Counted from the stretch's first letter, positions 1 through 12,579 are shown. The stretch: DNA of 64,000 bases from Zanthoxylum bungeanum (GCA_019454045.1 SKCR01010147.1:310001-374000), one strand, 5' to 3'. Notes: a model not told the origin generated them from the sequence alone. Made by a program: numbers and translations.

Positions 1-1214
1 GACCTGACACTGCTCCTTAGGATTGACTTCAGTATTGGTAGGAAAGACCTATTTTTGTTGATTAGCCATGGAAGAAGCAATCTGCCCAATCTGCACTTCT
101 AAGGACTTCATTATTGCCCATTTATTGCCCATGTGTGTTTCAATATTATTCAACCTCGACTCATTCTTCTCAAACCTCTCTGAAGTTTTAGCAACAAATG
201 TGCTCATGAGATCTTCAAATGAAGGTTTCTACTATGATCTTTGATTGTTGAAGCCAGACGGGGGTTGCAAGACATTCTCTGTGTTCGCATATGACAAGTT
301 CGGATGATAGTAGTTAGGCATAGGATTGCCTCTATAATTGTTGAAGTTCTGATTATTCACATATTGGACTTGCTCATATCCCCGTCAGGTAAGATCATTC
401 TATTAGCAGCGGCAGCTTCAATAGATAGTTGGCCCTGTTGATTGGTCAATGCTGCGAGATGAGTCGTGAGGGATGACAATTTAGCTTTAAGTGCAATAAT
501 AGGATCCACCTCGTATATACCGGCCACCTTAGGCACAGTAATGCGTTCACTTGGCCATTGAAAATTATTAATGGCCATCTCCTCCAGTAGAGCATAGGCA
601 TCTTCAGCAGATTTCTTAAACAGGGTTCCTCCAGCAGCTGCGTCGACCATGGTTCTATTAGGACCATTCAACCAATTGTATAATAACTGAATCTGAACCC
701 AGTCTTCGAAATTATGTTGTGGGCATCTCCTGAGTAGATCTTTAAAGCGCTCTCATGCCTCATACAGATTCTCAATCTCCAACTGCTTAAATATGCTTAT
801 TTCTGTTCTCAGGTTGGCTGATTTAGCTGGTGGAAAAAACCTCAAAAGAAATATTGTAGTCATATCATGTCATGTCATGATGCTCCCCATTGGTATTGAT
901 TGCAGCCAACCCCTCGCTTTATCCTTTAAAGAGAATGGGAACAAGCATAGCCTGATGGTGTCATTGGTCACGCCATTCATCTTTATGATATCTGTCATCT
1001 CCAAGAACATCCTTAAGTGAACATTGGGATCCTCTACAGTTGAACCACCAAACTAGTTCTTTTGCACCATGTTGATCAATGTAGGTTTCAGCTCAAAATT
1101 ATTGACATTAATTGATGGATGCGCAATCCCAAAATAATTATCGTCAATGACTGGCTTAAAGTGATCTCGGATTGCCACTTGGCGTGGGTTGTTCTCTATA
1201 TTTTCAGTCGCCAT
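1..1214 (-). pseudogene. Athila-type Ty3/gypsy gag remnant
   Basis: Remnant of the Gag structural protein of a Ty3/gypsy element, read leftwards and running off the window start. The ATG at 1214-1212 opens a frame with the Athila-type signature HPSINVNNFELKP about 30 residues in. An in-frame TAG at 1055-1053 breaks it, and the same frame then resumes with HLRMFLEMTDIIKMNGV and FPFSLKDKARGWL. Further on, in shifted frames, 671-357 carries TMVDAAAGGTLFKKS, and 1-130 carries SLEVQIGQIASSM and TEVNPKEQ, both typical of the Athila gag C-terminal part. The order of motifs matches a full gag, so this is an old copy broken by nonsense and frameshift changes, not a short gene. Its PBS and LTR follow directly on the upstream (right) side. 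Confidence 0.85.
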
Positions 1215-1315
1215 TGCTATTTCTCAATTTTCCTTAAAAGAAAATAAATAAAAATAAAATCTAAATTAAAGTCAATGTTACTTGGTAATAGTATTAATGT
1301 GAATTAATTTAACTA

Positions 1316-1333
1316 TCCCCGGCAACGGCGTCA
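1316..1333 (-). other. Primer-binding site of the Athila-type element
   Basis: On the minus strand this reads TGACGCCGTTGCCGGGGA, one base off the tRNA-Asp-type PBS (TGGCGCC...) usual in Athila elements. It lies ten bases inside the LTR edge and about 100 bases upstream of the gag ATG, as expected for a 5' LTR-PBS-gag layout read leftwards. Confidence 0.8.
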
Positions 1334-1342
1334 AAAACTTAT

Positions 1343-2551
1343 TGCGAGATTATCGTACCGCAAGTATACAGTGTGAGGTTTTAGTAAAAGATAAGTAAAG
1401 AGTGTCGAACTCACATGGATTGTAATTAAATTCTCACTAAGTAATATAATAGATAAACCTAATTTTATTTAGAAAGCAATTTAAAATAATCTAAATAAAA
1501 ACTAAAGGAACAATATATTAAAATGTTTAATTAGGAGAAACCAATATGAGAAAGATTCAAGAGTCTGATTGCACCTAGCTATCTCATATGTATTTATTAT
1601 GTCAATAAACTATTATTCCGTTTCTGAGTTTATAAGCCAAGAATCCTAACTTATTCTAACTCCCTCTCCCGAGTGCCGAGTCAATATATTATCAATTACA
1701 AACTTCGATATCCCTATAAAAAATCTAGTAATTAACAATTCATTACGCTATGTGATTCTTTGTTAATGACTTCAAAGGGATTATAGATTCTCCCGTACTT
1801 TACAAATCTCCTAGGTTAAATTCTCTAGATCTTATTCAATATCCCATCTCATGAGCAATAGATTATAAACATGCATCATCTAAATTTATGGCCAACAAAC
1901 TAGAAGCATTAAACACAAGAAAATATAAATAAACTGAATCCAAAATTTTATAAAAATCAAATTGGCAAACAATACATAAGTTCAAGTATAGGCTACATCA
2001 TCCTCTAGAATAATAGAGTTAGCTCATGACTAAAGATAAAAACAATGAAAATAATGTCAAGAACATGTTAGACATCATTAGAGTTTAAAGAAAGAAACTA
2101 GAAGATAAAATCTGAATCGAATCCATTCATCTTCGGATGTCGCCGCCTTCGTCTCCTATTGTCGCTCTTCAATCTTCCTCCTTGGATCTCTCTAAAATAT
2201 GTGTTTGAACTATTTGTTGTGTATTTGTCTCCTCCTAGGGTTTTGGACAAGCTTTTATATTTATTGGAAAGTCTTGGAGTCCTTGTGCTTGTAGAATAAT
2301 GATTTCTGAAGATTCTGGGCTTCTGTCGCGACGCCGAAATTGGCATCGCAACGCCCAACTCTCGGGAACTTTGTGCCTTATATCATGTCTAAGTGTCACG
2401 ACGCTACAATAGGCATCGCGGTGCCATTCCAAATTTCCGGGATATATTTTTCAGTATTTTTAGCCTTCCACGTGATTCTGATGCGTCCTAAGCTCCCAAA
2501 ACAAGTCTACTTGTCCCAAGATCCATGTTCCAATGCTTCCTATCAATAAAA
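1343..2551 (-). repeat. 5' LTR of the Athila-type element, inner part
   Basis: The LTR ends with CA (minus strand) at 1343, next to the PBS. It holds the usual Athila-like terminal phrase about a defined start of sequence (TATCGTACCGCAAGTATAC on the plus strand) and an AT-rich body. No coding potential is evident. The LTR is cut at 2551 by the TAAAA target duplication of copia-1 and continues at 12469. The second LTR is outside the window. Confidence 0.65.
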
Positions 2552-4559
2552 TGTTAGGTTTCTAGGTTAGTCCCAAGATCAATTCAAGCATAAAAACATG
2601 TGTGAATACTCAAAAGAAGTATAGCAGAATCATACTTACATTGATCGGCTTTTGCGATGCAAGGAACAACAAAAATCTTCAAGCTTTTCCTTCCTTGAGC
2701 TCTCGGCATTTGAGGGGATTTTGTGCTCCATTTGCTCGGCCAAGCTCCAAGCTTGGGTGTGCATTCCATGCCCATGGGTGGGTTTCCCTATCACTTTCGT
2801 AATACTCCTAATGTGTGCTAGCACTCGGAAAAATTTGCCGTAAATTCTTCCTTTGCTTCTCCTTGCTCACGGCAATTGCAGAAATTTGGAGAAGGAAATG
2901 GCCCTTGGCCGAATTTGGAGAAGAGAAGTGAGAGAGAGGAAAGTCAAGTGTGTTGGTTATTTGATTTCTAAAATCAAATTAAAGATATACCAAATTTTGA
3001 ATTTCCAAAGTCAAAAAGGTACAAGGCAATTAAGCCATCCAACCACCACCATCAATCATTCAAAAGTGACAAGTTGTCAATCACTCAAAGTGACAAGACA
3101 TCCATCACTTGATTGACTAGTGATTTGACGCTAGATGTGACTTGTGGGCTGTACTTGAATTCGAAATGCGAGTGGGCCCGCAAACACTCCCGGGCTCGGG
3201 TTCGCTAATTCCGAATTAACGAATTTTCCGTTGCGACGTAATTAAATCAAATTTAATTAAATAATTATGCCTAGCAAAATTACTATTCACGTCGCTAACG
3301 AATTAATTCTAAATTAACTCGTTTGCCCGAATTAAAATCTAATTTTAATTCCGCGTCGAAATCCAATTTCGTATAATATATCGAATATATTATTTTATCG
3401 ATTAATTCCAAATTAATCGTTCTCTCTCTTTTAATAATATTTTATCTCAAATAAAATATCTTCGTAATTAATCCTAGATTAATTTTCTCTCTCTTATAAT
3501 TAATCCCAGATTAATAAAGTGCGAGTCATACGTCATCGGTGAATCTTCGGGAAGCGACCCATGAGATCCTCGGATATGTTGGCAGTAAATCCGGTCGTCG
3601 GACTATCCGAACACGTACGTACCTAGTACTACGTTGTTACCGATTTACAAGACATGGTTGGCTTCTAGCAAAGCACTGTGCCTACCCAATTCTCCATAAA
3701 TATTCTTAAAGTAATATATGATCTATATCAGGCGTAGTATACGTAGTATTGCGTATTACGATCCAGCATCGGATGTCACGTGCAAGGCCTGGGGCTGGAA
3801 TTGTGTCTGCCTCGTACGAAGCACATATCGGATCTCTGGTAACTAGTTTCTATAATCGGATAATCATGACCTAGTCATATTATCCCGATGACTGCAGTAC
3901 AAAAGAGCACCAGTTCCGTATCCTACGTGATCATCATCTCCACTATGACTGGAGTGATACTTCCATCTTGACATCACACCCAATACACTACAATTCTCAA
4001 TATACCCAGAAGAGGCGTACACAGAACCTGTTAAAGCCCTGGACGACCAAAACCAAAGCATATTGATTGTCGCAAGTATTAGCGGTGCAAGTATCAGGTT
4101 AAGACCAAATACATCTACCCTGATTCGGACTTCCATATACACATAGTCATACTACCAATGGAATTCTGAGGGGTTTATCCAGAGCGAAGCTGTTTCGTAC
4201 CATCGGTAAACACGACCTCCTATTACACTTGCATGAGTATCATATACCCAAATATATGAGAACTATGTCGTTATGCTCCCACAACGCGCACAAGTGTAAT
4301 ACTAGTCTTTTACGCATTATCGATGTCCAATCTCGATAATACTCCGACTAGGGATATTTAATGATTAAACCTTCGTGGATTGCTACTGTCTCATATCATC
4401 TCAATCCGGAACTAATCATATGGACCTTTCATCATTTATACATCTTGGTAATCTAATTACAAATGATAAAAGGGCAATCTCTTTTGTCACATAGTTAATT
4501 TGTACAACAACACCATGATCTGTACAAATAGTTATGCTATGGGTCATAATTGTCCAACA
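2552..4559 (-). repeat. Copia-1 3' LTR
   Basis: The LTR starts (minus strand) TGTTGGACAATTATGACCC at 4559 and ends ...AACCTAACA at 2552. It matches 10463-12468 along its whole length with scattered substitutions and small indels. Several open frames inside it are shared by both copies but show no recognisable protein and are treated as chance. Confidence 0.93.
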
Positions 4560-4571
4560 ATCTCCCACTTG
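4560..4571 (-). other. Copia-1 polypurine tract
   Basis: Minus strand reads CAAGTGGGAGAT immediately before the LTR start TGTTGG. This is the primer site for plus-strand DNA synthesis and is the standard copia form. Confidence 0.85.
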
Positions 4572-4739
4572 GCCTATAGCCAATCACTCAAGTGTCCTAC
4601 ACCCGAACTATGTACGGTTCGCTCAAATTTATGCTGAGGAAATGTTTTCGTCAGCGGATTTGCAAGGTTATCATCTGATGCGATTTATTCGATCATCACA
4701 TCACCACTATGTATGATCCGAACGAATCAGATGAATAAT

Positions 4740-4990
4740 TGAAGTAAATATCTGGATCGTTGATGAGACCATTAATTCTTTAGCCTGTGTTGTAGCCTAG
4801 CTTAGCTGCTAACAGAATTACTCATAATCTGATTAGGATTATTATCAATCCAAAAGGCTTCTGTTGCTGCCTCAGCTGCAGCAATAATCCACTTTTTTTG
4901 TTTATTCGGTAATAGTATCTTGCTTGGAAGATTTCCAGCTCACTGTTCTGTTATTCAAACTGTATAGTACCTTTATTACGACTTATAGTC
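4740..4990 (-). pseudogene. Copia-1 RNase H remnant
   Basis: Read leftwards, the segment near 4900-4840 gives IIAAAEAATEAFWI, matching the copia RNase H stretch around its catalytic glutamate (usual form AEYIAASEAAKEAVWI). Stops follow at once, and the rest is only faintly recognisable. It lies between the RT remnant and the PPT, as in other copia elements. Confidence 0.65.
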
Positions 4991-4999
4991 GTATTTATC

Positions 5000-5990
5000 G
5001 GTTAGGAAACTTGCAGCAGTGAACCCAACCACTTCAAGTTCTCCTTCTCCATAGCATAAGACAGCATCTTTAGTTCATCTAAGATACTAAAGGATGTTCT
5101 TAACATCAATCCAGTGACTATCACTTGGATTGGCCTGATTGTGACTCCATATGCTCAAAGCATATGACACCAGGTCGCGTACATTTATTTCAATGTACGA
5201 GTTCTCGAAGAGTGTTAACAACCTTTAGATCTATTCCAGTAGATCTTTATTCATAGAATAAAGGTTGTTTCTCCCAATAATTCTACGGAGAATTTTCATG
5301 AAAGCCAAGCTTTCATCGACTGTATTATGGGAATATCATTTCCAAGAAATGATATATCATCATTATTTATAGGACATTCATTGTCAGTGTGCTCCTACTA
5401 ACCTCCTTATATACACAAGATTCATTTTCGTTTTGAATTAAATCATACACCATATAATTACATCAAAACGATAACTCCAAGAACGCAATGCTTGCTTCAA
5501 TCCATAAATGGATCGAATAACTTGCAAACCTTGTTTGCTCGTTTTGGTACGACAAAACCGTCAGGATATTGTAAACATCCTCCAAAAGGTTTCCATTTAA
5601 GGAAAGCGATTTTGACGTTCAGCTGCCATATTTCATGAATGAAATATGCAGCATTAGCAAGCATTGTCCGAATGGATTTAACCATGGCAGCAGTTAAAAG
5701 GTTTCGTCGTAATCGACACAATGTTGATAACGATACATTTTTCGCTACAAGCCTAGCTTAGTACGTTGGTATGTTGTCTTCCATGTATGTCTTCCTTGAA
5801 GACTTATATTGTACCAATAGGCACAATGCCTTTCGGTACAACAACCAGTGTCCAAACTTGGTTGATATACATGGAATCCATTTCGGACTTCATGGCACTT
5901 TGCCATAATAGGGAGTCGATACCTTGTATCACTTCCTCATACGTAGTCAGTTTGTATTCCTCAATAAGATTGACATCTTTATGAGGTGAG
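5000..5990 (-). pseudogene. Copia-1 reverse transcriptase remnant
   Basis: Decayed RT domain. On the minus strand the order is AMKSEMDSMYINQVWTLV and KGIVPIGTI near 5930-5800, then a variant of the DVKTAFLNG block near 5610, then GFVVPKRANKVCKL near 5550-5520, and SIYGLKQALRSWSYRFD near 5510-5460 in another frame. The site of the YVDD catalytic motif near 5370 reads NNDD, so a key residue is lost. Several stops and frame changes confirm a dead copy. RT would copy element RNA into DNA in the cytoplasmic particle. Confidence 0.85.
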
Positions 5991-6269
5991 ATCAGAAACC
6001 CATACCTCCCAGGTTGTTTTCTGACTCTCTCCGACTTGCGCGGTTCTTGTGTATTCGAAGATTATTGGTATAGTTTCATCCTTGATCCTTGATGAACTAT
6101 TTGTGTTCCATTAAGGAATCAGTGCCTTGGAACAGTATCACTCTGATTTTCATCGAGTTTTACTTTCCTCCAATTTACCACTGCATATAGGTATTCCTCT
6201 TAGGAAAACCGCATGGTGAGCAACAATTACATTGTTCTCTTGTGAGTTGTATAAGTACTATACTTTGGT

Positions 6270-7000
6270 TTCCCTAGGATAACCAACAATTAGGCACTTA
6301 TCCGATTTGGGTTCTAGTTTGGTATTATCCAAACATATGCCCAGCATTCCCAAATCTCCAGGAATGAGAAAACCCGGTTTCTTTCCTGTTCATATCTAAT
6401 ATGAAATCTGTCAAACAGATTTTTATGGAACCTTATTCAAAATAAGTTTTGCACTGATTAATGCATATCCTTTGAAGGAAATGGTAGCTCAGAGTGACTC
6501 ATGATTAACCTTATCATGTCCAACAAAATTCGGTTTCTCCGTTCAGACACACCGTCAAATTGACGTGTTCCGGGAGGAGTCCTCATTGAAAGAATATTAT
6601 ACTCTTTCAAGTATTTGAGAAACTTGTTGCTTAAGTATTTTCCATCATGGTCTAACAGTAACGGTTTTAATACTTTAGTCGGTCTAACTGTCTACTTCGT
6701 GTCGAAACTCTTTGAATTCATCAAAAGTTTATGATCCGTATTTCACAAGAAACACATAACCATAACGTGATGCCACATCCGTAAAGGTCACGAAACATTC
6801 ATATCCACATCTAGCCTAGCTAGACATGGGTCCACTTACGTCACTATGAACGAGGGCTAACAGATCGGTGGCACTTACACTTTTACCAAGTAAAAGGTGT
6901 TTTAGGCATTTTCCTAATAAACTAGATTCGTAGACATTATTTGAATAGAATCAAATTCGTCCTAATATCCACTCTTCGAAAGTGTGGATATACGAGTCTT
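6270..7000 (-). pseudogene. Copia-1 integrase remnant
   Basis: Integrase core, read leftwards. HSDVSGPMSS is near 6855-6820 and YECFVTFTDVASRYGYVFLVKYG near 6810-6745, keeping the first two regions around catalytic Asp residues. RTPPGTRQFDGVSERRNR lies near 6590-6530 and KSDKCLIVGYPRETK near 6310-6270 at the core's end. Stops (for example after SS and after YGS) interrupt it. The order protease-integrase-RT confirms copia, not gypsy. Confidence 0.85.
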
Positions 7001-7239
7001 GTTAATTGTGTCCCAGACAACAATGCCACTTATAAGTCTCAACTGATTAATTCAGTTTGAGCTATTTGTTTGTCATGTTATACGTTTGAGATTTATTTAT
7101 ATTCAAAATATAAATACTGTTATTCACATCTAATGTGTTTATCTCAATATCATCTTTATAAAATAAAACACTTTAGTGTTCTAGAATATAAAGGTATACC
7201 CGCAACGGGTTAAACCCTGATATAGAGATAATGTTTCTA

Positions 7240-7470
7240 GTCAAACTAGGTACATTATAATTGTTTCCTAATTTAAGTACACACCCGAATGGTAGTTCCT
7301 AAACTTAGGTTTCTAAGGCTAAAACAGCGACTGTCGTCCCGTTTCCGATCCGCAGATAAATCTCAATTGAAGTCAGTGTCCTGCTAATCAGCAGATTCTG
7401 CACATCATTACATATTTATGTACCACATCCAGTATCTAAATCCAATTTTAATACTAGTAGTGAACATTTT
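7240..7470 (-). pseudogene. Copia-1 aspartic protease remnant
   Basis: Between gag and integrase, mixed frames on the minus strand give LDVVHKYV and NDVQNLLISRTL-like text, then IEIYLRIGNG. This corresponds to the copia protease LDTGCGTHICNDVQ region. The catalytic DTG reads DVV or is frame-shifted here. Recognition rests on position and partial motif. Confidence 0.55.
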
Positions 7471-7479
7471 TATGACAAA

Positions 7480-8075
7480 CATACATGATGCCGGAGCCTT
7501 GCCCCTCTTCACTTCCTTTATGTCTGCCTTGTCCATACGGCAATCACGCTTCCAGTGACCCCGTTTGCCACAGTTTAGGCAGACATCTTGGGATATGTCC
7601 TTTGTCTTCCCAGAAGATTATAATGAATTTGCCTTTGCCCCTTTTCCACACCCCAGAAGCCTTTGCCCAGCCTTGGCCTTCTGGGATGTCGAAGTAAGAT
7701 GCGCCTTGCGCTTCTTGCCCTATTGCAAACTCTGGCTTTGTCTCCTTGAGTATAGCCATCAACTCTCCAAGAGTTTTCTATTGCAATTTTGTACTTCTAA
7801 GATCTAAGGATAGATCTATGAAGATCCTTCAATTTCATTATCATACTATAAGGATCTAATCCTTAGTTCTGACTAAGAAATTAAGGAGTCTTTGCGGCAA
7901 GCATAACGGATTAAGCACTAAAGTTATCATCACATGAATATTCCAAATATCATGTTCTACTATTTTCTCAACTCCGGGCTTAGGCTCGAGACGTCACTCT
8001 ATCAAATAAAGTAACTTCTCGGTCTCCATGACTATCCTGAGATTTTATTCCCAATTTGAAAATTAAAGCCGTTTA
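7480..8075 (-). pseudogene. Copia-1 gag remnant with CCHC zinc knuckle
   Basis: Nucleocapsid part of copia Gag. A perfect zinc knuckle CLNCGKRGHWKRDC (C-x2-C-x4-H-x4-C) is readable on the minus strand near 7580-7535, followed by RMDKADIKEVKRGKAPAS. Upstream are basic stretches KKRKAH and KRGKGKF near 7730-7620. The N-terminal capsid half is shortened and full of stops. A probable start is the MSLNGFNFQIGNKIS frame near 8077. Confidence 0.75.
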
Positions 8076-10448
8076 AAGACATTTTTACCCAGGTTTATGT
8101 TTTAAACGCTAATCTTTCAGTTATCTTGATTGCTATAGTCCAACTATCAAATCAACGATTTTAGGTACTATTTATTATAATGATTATTATAGTCTAACTA
8201 TATAATCAACTATTATTTTTAATTTGTTAAATTCAAATATATTGATTACTATAATCCAATTATATAATCAACTATAATTGAAGTAGTTTGAATACAGTCC
8301 AACTGTTTAATTTAAAACAACGATATTAGTCCAACTAATATTTATTCAAGTAATGACGAAAAATTGAAATGAACGCGTATTGGCAAGTTTTTAAACGAAA
8401 TTGAAAATTTAATACTTGCCTCCCACTATTTTCCGGCGAGCCTCTAACTCTCTGTTGAGTACTCGGGAAACCTTGTTTCCTAGTGGGCTAGGATCCCGTT
8501 AAATAACACACAACCTTGACTTTGGCCAACAAGCTGTATGATATTTAACTAGGTAGATCTCTAAGATCAATTGGATCTCATCCAATTCCTATATCCAGTA
8601 GGTGGACATCCAAGTCCGAAACATATATCTTATATATGTCAATATATCCAATAAATTCCCTAACCTTTTTCCTCTGAATCAATTAAGCATTGGCTTTGGC
8701 ACAACAAACTTAATGATCCAAGTTAAACGGTGACACATTGACTTGGAAAGCTTCGTAATCGATGTCGATGGACAAGAAGTGATCTTGACTTTGGCCAACA
8801 AATCACAACTTGGACAAGACACCGATATGAAACAAAGCCTTCATGATTCAAACACATCCGCGACGGACAAAGGTCTTGACTTTGGCCAACAAACCAGTGA
8901 CAATCTTGGATCTTGAGTAAGAATCACTCAATGGAAGGAAAAAAACGCTTAATATGTGTTGAGGGTTTTTTGCGTAATTGGCAACCAATTAATTATCTTT
9001 GTTAAGGTCTCATCATCATACACCCTTAAGCATGCATTTTAAAAGCATAATAAGGCGCGTAAGTAAATAAATATAATAATGATATGCGGATGGATATTTA
9101 AACACAATTTGTTCCTAGAACAAATCTCTCCATTTCCTCTCTCCCGCTAGCACAAGTATTACTTCTACCCGATTACATAACACTTCTAAAGAAACCTCAT
9201 TTACATTGAGGGGAATATGTGAGAAGAGAAATACAAAGAGTCAAGAGGTAATAGGCTGGACACGCAGGTCCAATTTAATAAATTCTAAATTTATTACAAT
9301 AATTTCCAAAATTGCCCTCACCCATCTAATATCCATCTGATATGCATTATTCATACATAACATCCATGTATTCACACAAAGCATGTTATCAATCAATCTA
9401 ATCCAATTAATTAATCTGAAAATTAATGAGCATCCAATGTTCAAATAACGATTTGATTTTGCGCGAGTCAAACTCGTTTTGCGAATAAGTACTCAAAGTA
9501 CGAATTCTTGAATTATAATAAACTACAATATTAAATCCAATTTAATTTGTATTTAATACTAATTCTTTATTTAATTCTAAATTAAATAATTACACTTTTT
9601 AATGTGTCTTTACGACTTATATTCCAAATCTAATAGTTACGGGTCTCAAAGCCCGATTAACATCCAACGTTAATTTAATTAAAGTCCAATGGACTTTTAA
9701 TTAATTTCATAAGGCATAGACTTTTGGTCAATATGGGTCAAACCCAAATACCAAAGCCCATTTAAGGAATCACATTTATTTGCCAAGAAACCAATTTAGG
9801 CCCAATTAAAATTAAAGGTCCATTAAGTCATATTTGGACTTTATGGATATGGTTTTGGGCCCAATTGGATCCAACCAATTAGCCTAAACCAAACTTGGCT
9901 CAACCAAGCCCATTAAGCCCAATTATAACTTTACAAGCCCAATTCCAAATTTGACCCAATTAATTTAATTACCAAAATTCCAAATTTCATAATTTAATTA
10001 ACCTAAAGTGTATGCCAAAATTAATTAACCAAATTAATATTTCCAAAACATCAATTTACATAATTAATTATGCTCATTATCATCAAAACATGTCCAACAC
10101 ATTTGAATCAAAAATCAATCATTTTCCATGCTACATCATTCACGGCAACTAGGGATTTCTTTGTCCGATTCGGTTTTAATCCAATTAAATCCTAAATCAA
10201 CATTACCCAAATGATTTCAACTCATCCAATGATCAAAATCAAAAAATTCCATGACATTAGGGTATCACTCACATTCGGCCAAGCCAAAATATTGGGGAAA
10301 ATTTGATCCAATCCAATTTTCATCAAATTGATCATGCATAACACTATGTTATCATAATTCAAGCATACTCAAACAATCAATTTCACTCAAACATGCTCAA
10401 ATCAATTTTGCCCAATTTTACCCTAATTCCAATTTCATGCTCAAAATG
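8076..10448 (-). other. Copia-1 leader between PBS and gag, with spaced repeats
   Basis: No coding domain was recognised in these 2.4 kb. The minus strand carries a reiterated motif TTGTTGGCCAAAGTCAAG at 8892-8873, 8801-8783 and 8533-8514, with a weaker copy at 8709-8690. It also has AT-rich alternating phrases of the type TAGTTGGACTATAGTAATCA near 8100-8330. The right half (9500-10400) is rich in CCCAATT-type words. Probably untranslated leader RNA, or a gag N-terminus decayed beyond recognition. Confidence 0.55.
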
Positions 10449-10461
10449 GCTCAAGATACCA
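10449..10461 (-). other. Copia-1 primer-binding site
   Basis: Minus strand TGGTATCTTGAGC lies one base from the LTR end. It resembles the tRNA-iMet PBS TGGTATCAGAGC with a change in the middle; the altered bases may be post-insertion decay. Confidence 0.75.
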
Positions 10462-10462
10462 T

Positions 10463-12468
10463 TATTGGGTTTCTAGGTTAGTCCCAAGATCAATTCAAGC
10501 ATAAAAATATGTGTGAATACTCAAAACAAGTATGGCGGAATCATACTTACATTGATCGGCTTTTGCGATGCGAGGAACAACAAAAATCTTCAAGCTTTTC
10601 CTTCCTTGAGCTCTCGGCATTTGAGGGGATTTTGTGCCCCATTTGCTCGGCCAAGCTCCAATCTTGGGTGTGCATTCCATGCCCATGGGTGGGTTTCCCT
10701 ATCACCTTCGTAAGACTCCTAATGTGTGCTAGCACTCGGAAAAATTTGTCGCAAATTCTTCCTTTGCTTCTCATTGCTCACGGCAATTGCAGAAATTTGG
10801 AGAAGGAAATGGCCCTTGGCCGAATTTTGAGAAGAGAAGTGAGAGAGAGGAAAGTCAAGTGTGTTGGTTATTTGATTTCTAAAATCAAATTAAAGATATA
10901 CCAAATTTTGAATTTCCAAAGTCAAAAAGGTACAAGGCAATTAAGCCATCCAACCACCACCATCAATCACTCAAAAGTGACAAGTTGTCAATCACTCAAA
11001 GTGACAAGACATCCATCACTTGATTGACTAGTGATTTGACGCTAGATGTGCTTGTGGGCCGTACTTGAATTCGAAATGCGAGTGGGCCCGCAAACACTCC
11101 CGGGCTCGGGTTCGCTAATTCCGAAATAACGAATTTTCCGTTGCGACGTAATTAAATCAAATTTAATTAAATAATTATGCCTAGCAAAATTACTATTCAC
11201 GTCGCTAACGAATTAATTCTAAATTAACTCATTTGCCCGATTTAAAATCTAATTTTAATTCCACGTCGAAATCCAATTTCGTATAATATATCGAATATAT
11301 TATTTTATCGATTAATTCCAAATTAATCGTTCTCTCTCTTTTAATAATATTTTATCTCAGATAAAATATCTCAGTAATTAATCCTAGATTAATTTTCTCT
11401 CTCTTATAATTAATCCCAGATTAATAAAGTGCGAGTCATACGTCATCGGTGAATCTTCGGGAAGCGACCCATGAGATCCCCGGATATGTTGGCAGTAAAT
11501 CCGATCGTCGGACTATCCGAACACGTATGTACCTAGTACTACGTTGTTACCGATTTACAAGACATGGTTGGCTTCTAGCAAAGCACCGTTCCTACCCAAT
11601 TCTCCATAAATATTCTTAAAGTAATATATGCTCTATATCAGGCGTAGTATACGTAGTATTGCGTATTACGATCCAGCATCAGATGTCACGTGTAAGGCCT
11701 GGGGCTGGAATTGTGTCTGCCTCGTACGAAGCACATATCGGATCTCTGGTAACTAGTCTCTATAATCGGATAATCATGACCTAGTCATATTATCCCGATG
11801 ACTGCAGTACAAAAGAGCACTAGTTCCGTATCCTACGTGATCATCATCTCCACTATGACTGGAGTGATACTTCCATCTTGACATCACACCCAATACACTA
11901 CAATTCTCAATATACCCAGAAGAGGCGTACACAGAACCTGTTAAAGCCCTGGTCGACCAAAACCAAAGCATATTGATTGTCGCAAGTATTAGCGGTGCAA
12001 GTCTCAGGTTAAGACCAAATACACCTACCCTAATTCGGACTTCCATACACACATTCATACTACCAATGGAATTCCGAGGGGTAAATCCAGAGCGAAGCTG
12101 TTTCCGTACCATCGGTAAACACGACCTCCTATTACACTTGCATGAGTATCCTATACCTAAATATATGAGAACTATGTCATTATGCTCCCACAACGCGCAC
12201 AAGTGTAATACTAGTCTTTTACGCATTATCGATGTCCAATCTCGATAAATCTCCGACTATGGATATTTAATGATTAAACCCTCGTGGATTGATACTGTCT
12301 CATATCATCTCAATCCGGAACTAATCATATGGACCTTTCATCATTTATACATCTTGGTAATCTAATTACAAATGATAAAAGGGAAATCTCATTTGTCACA
12401 TAGTTAATTTGTACAACAACACCATGATCTGTACAAATAGTGATGCTATGGGTCATAATTTTCCAACA
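10463..12468 (-). repeat. Copia-1 5' LTR
   Basis: Second copy of the LTR at 2552-4559, with matching ends: CA at 12467-12468 on the plus strand is TG on the minus strand. The inner terminus has TA where the other copy has TG (10463-10464), a single change in the conserved terminal dinucleotide. The element's own transcription would start here. Confidence 0.92.
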
Positions 12469-12570
12469 TAAAACATATAAGAAACCACAAAATACATTAA
12501 ATGGCACGAAATCTAACAAAATAGTAAGCTAAGAATGTAAGAATAAATAGGTATAAACCACACTTATTAG
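12469..12570 (-). repeat. Athila-type LTR, outer part
   Basis: After the second TAAAA copy, the plus strand continues with the text expected to join 2546. On the minus strand it reads TTTCGTGCCATTTAATGTA and TTTTGTGGTTTCTTATATG, phrases usual near the start of Athila/Tat LTRs. The outer edge, near 12570, is not sharply defined. Confidence 0.5.
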
Positions 12571-12579
12571 CAGGACCAA

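Larger units (their letters stand above)
2552..12468 (-). mobile_element. Copia-1: complete but decayed Ty1/copia element with ~2-kb LTRs
   Basis: A 9.9-kb Ty1/copia retrotransposon in minus orientation. It has two LTRs (2552-4559 and 10463-12468), a PPT beside the left LTR, a tRNA-iMet-like PBS beside the right LTR, and gag, protease, integrase, RT and RNase H remnants in copia order between them. A 5-bp target duplication TAAAA flanks it (2547-2551 and 12469-12473), so it inserted as a unit into the Athila LTR. All reading frames carry many stops and frameshifts, so it cannot make its own proteins. About 2.4 kb of leader separates PBS from gag, which is long for copia. Confidence 0.92.

Noticed and set aside
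10509..11027. 172-codon plus-strand frame in the copia-1 5' LTR, with a shorter version in the other LTR at 2853-3116
   Set aside because: Inside LTRs, antisense to the element, without recognisable domains, and broken in the other copy.
11774..12226. 150-codon minus-strand frame, and its 92-codon counterpart at 3864-4142
   Set aside because: LTR sequence of copia-1; no domain, and the two copies differ in length through simple indels.
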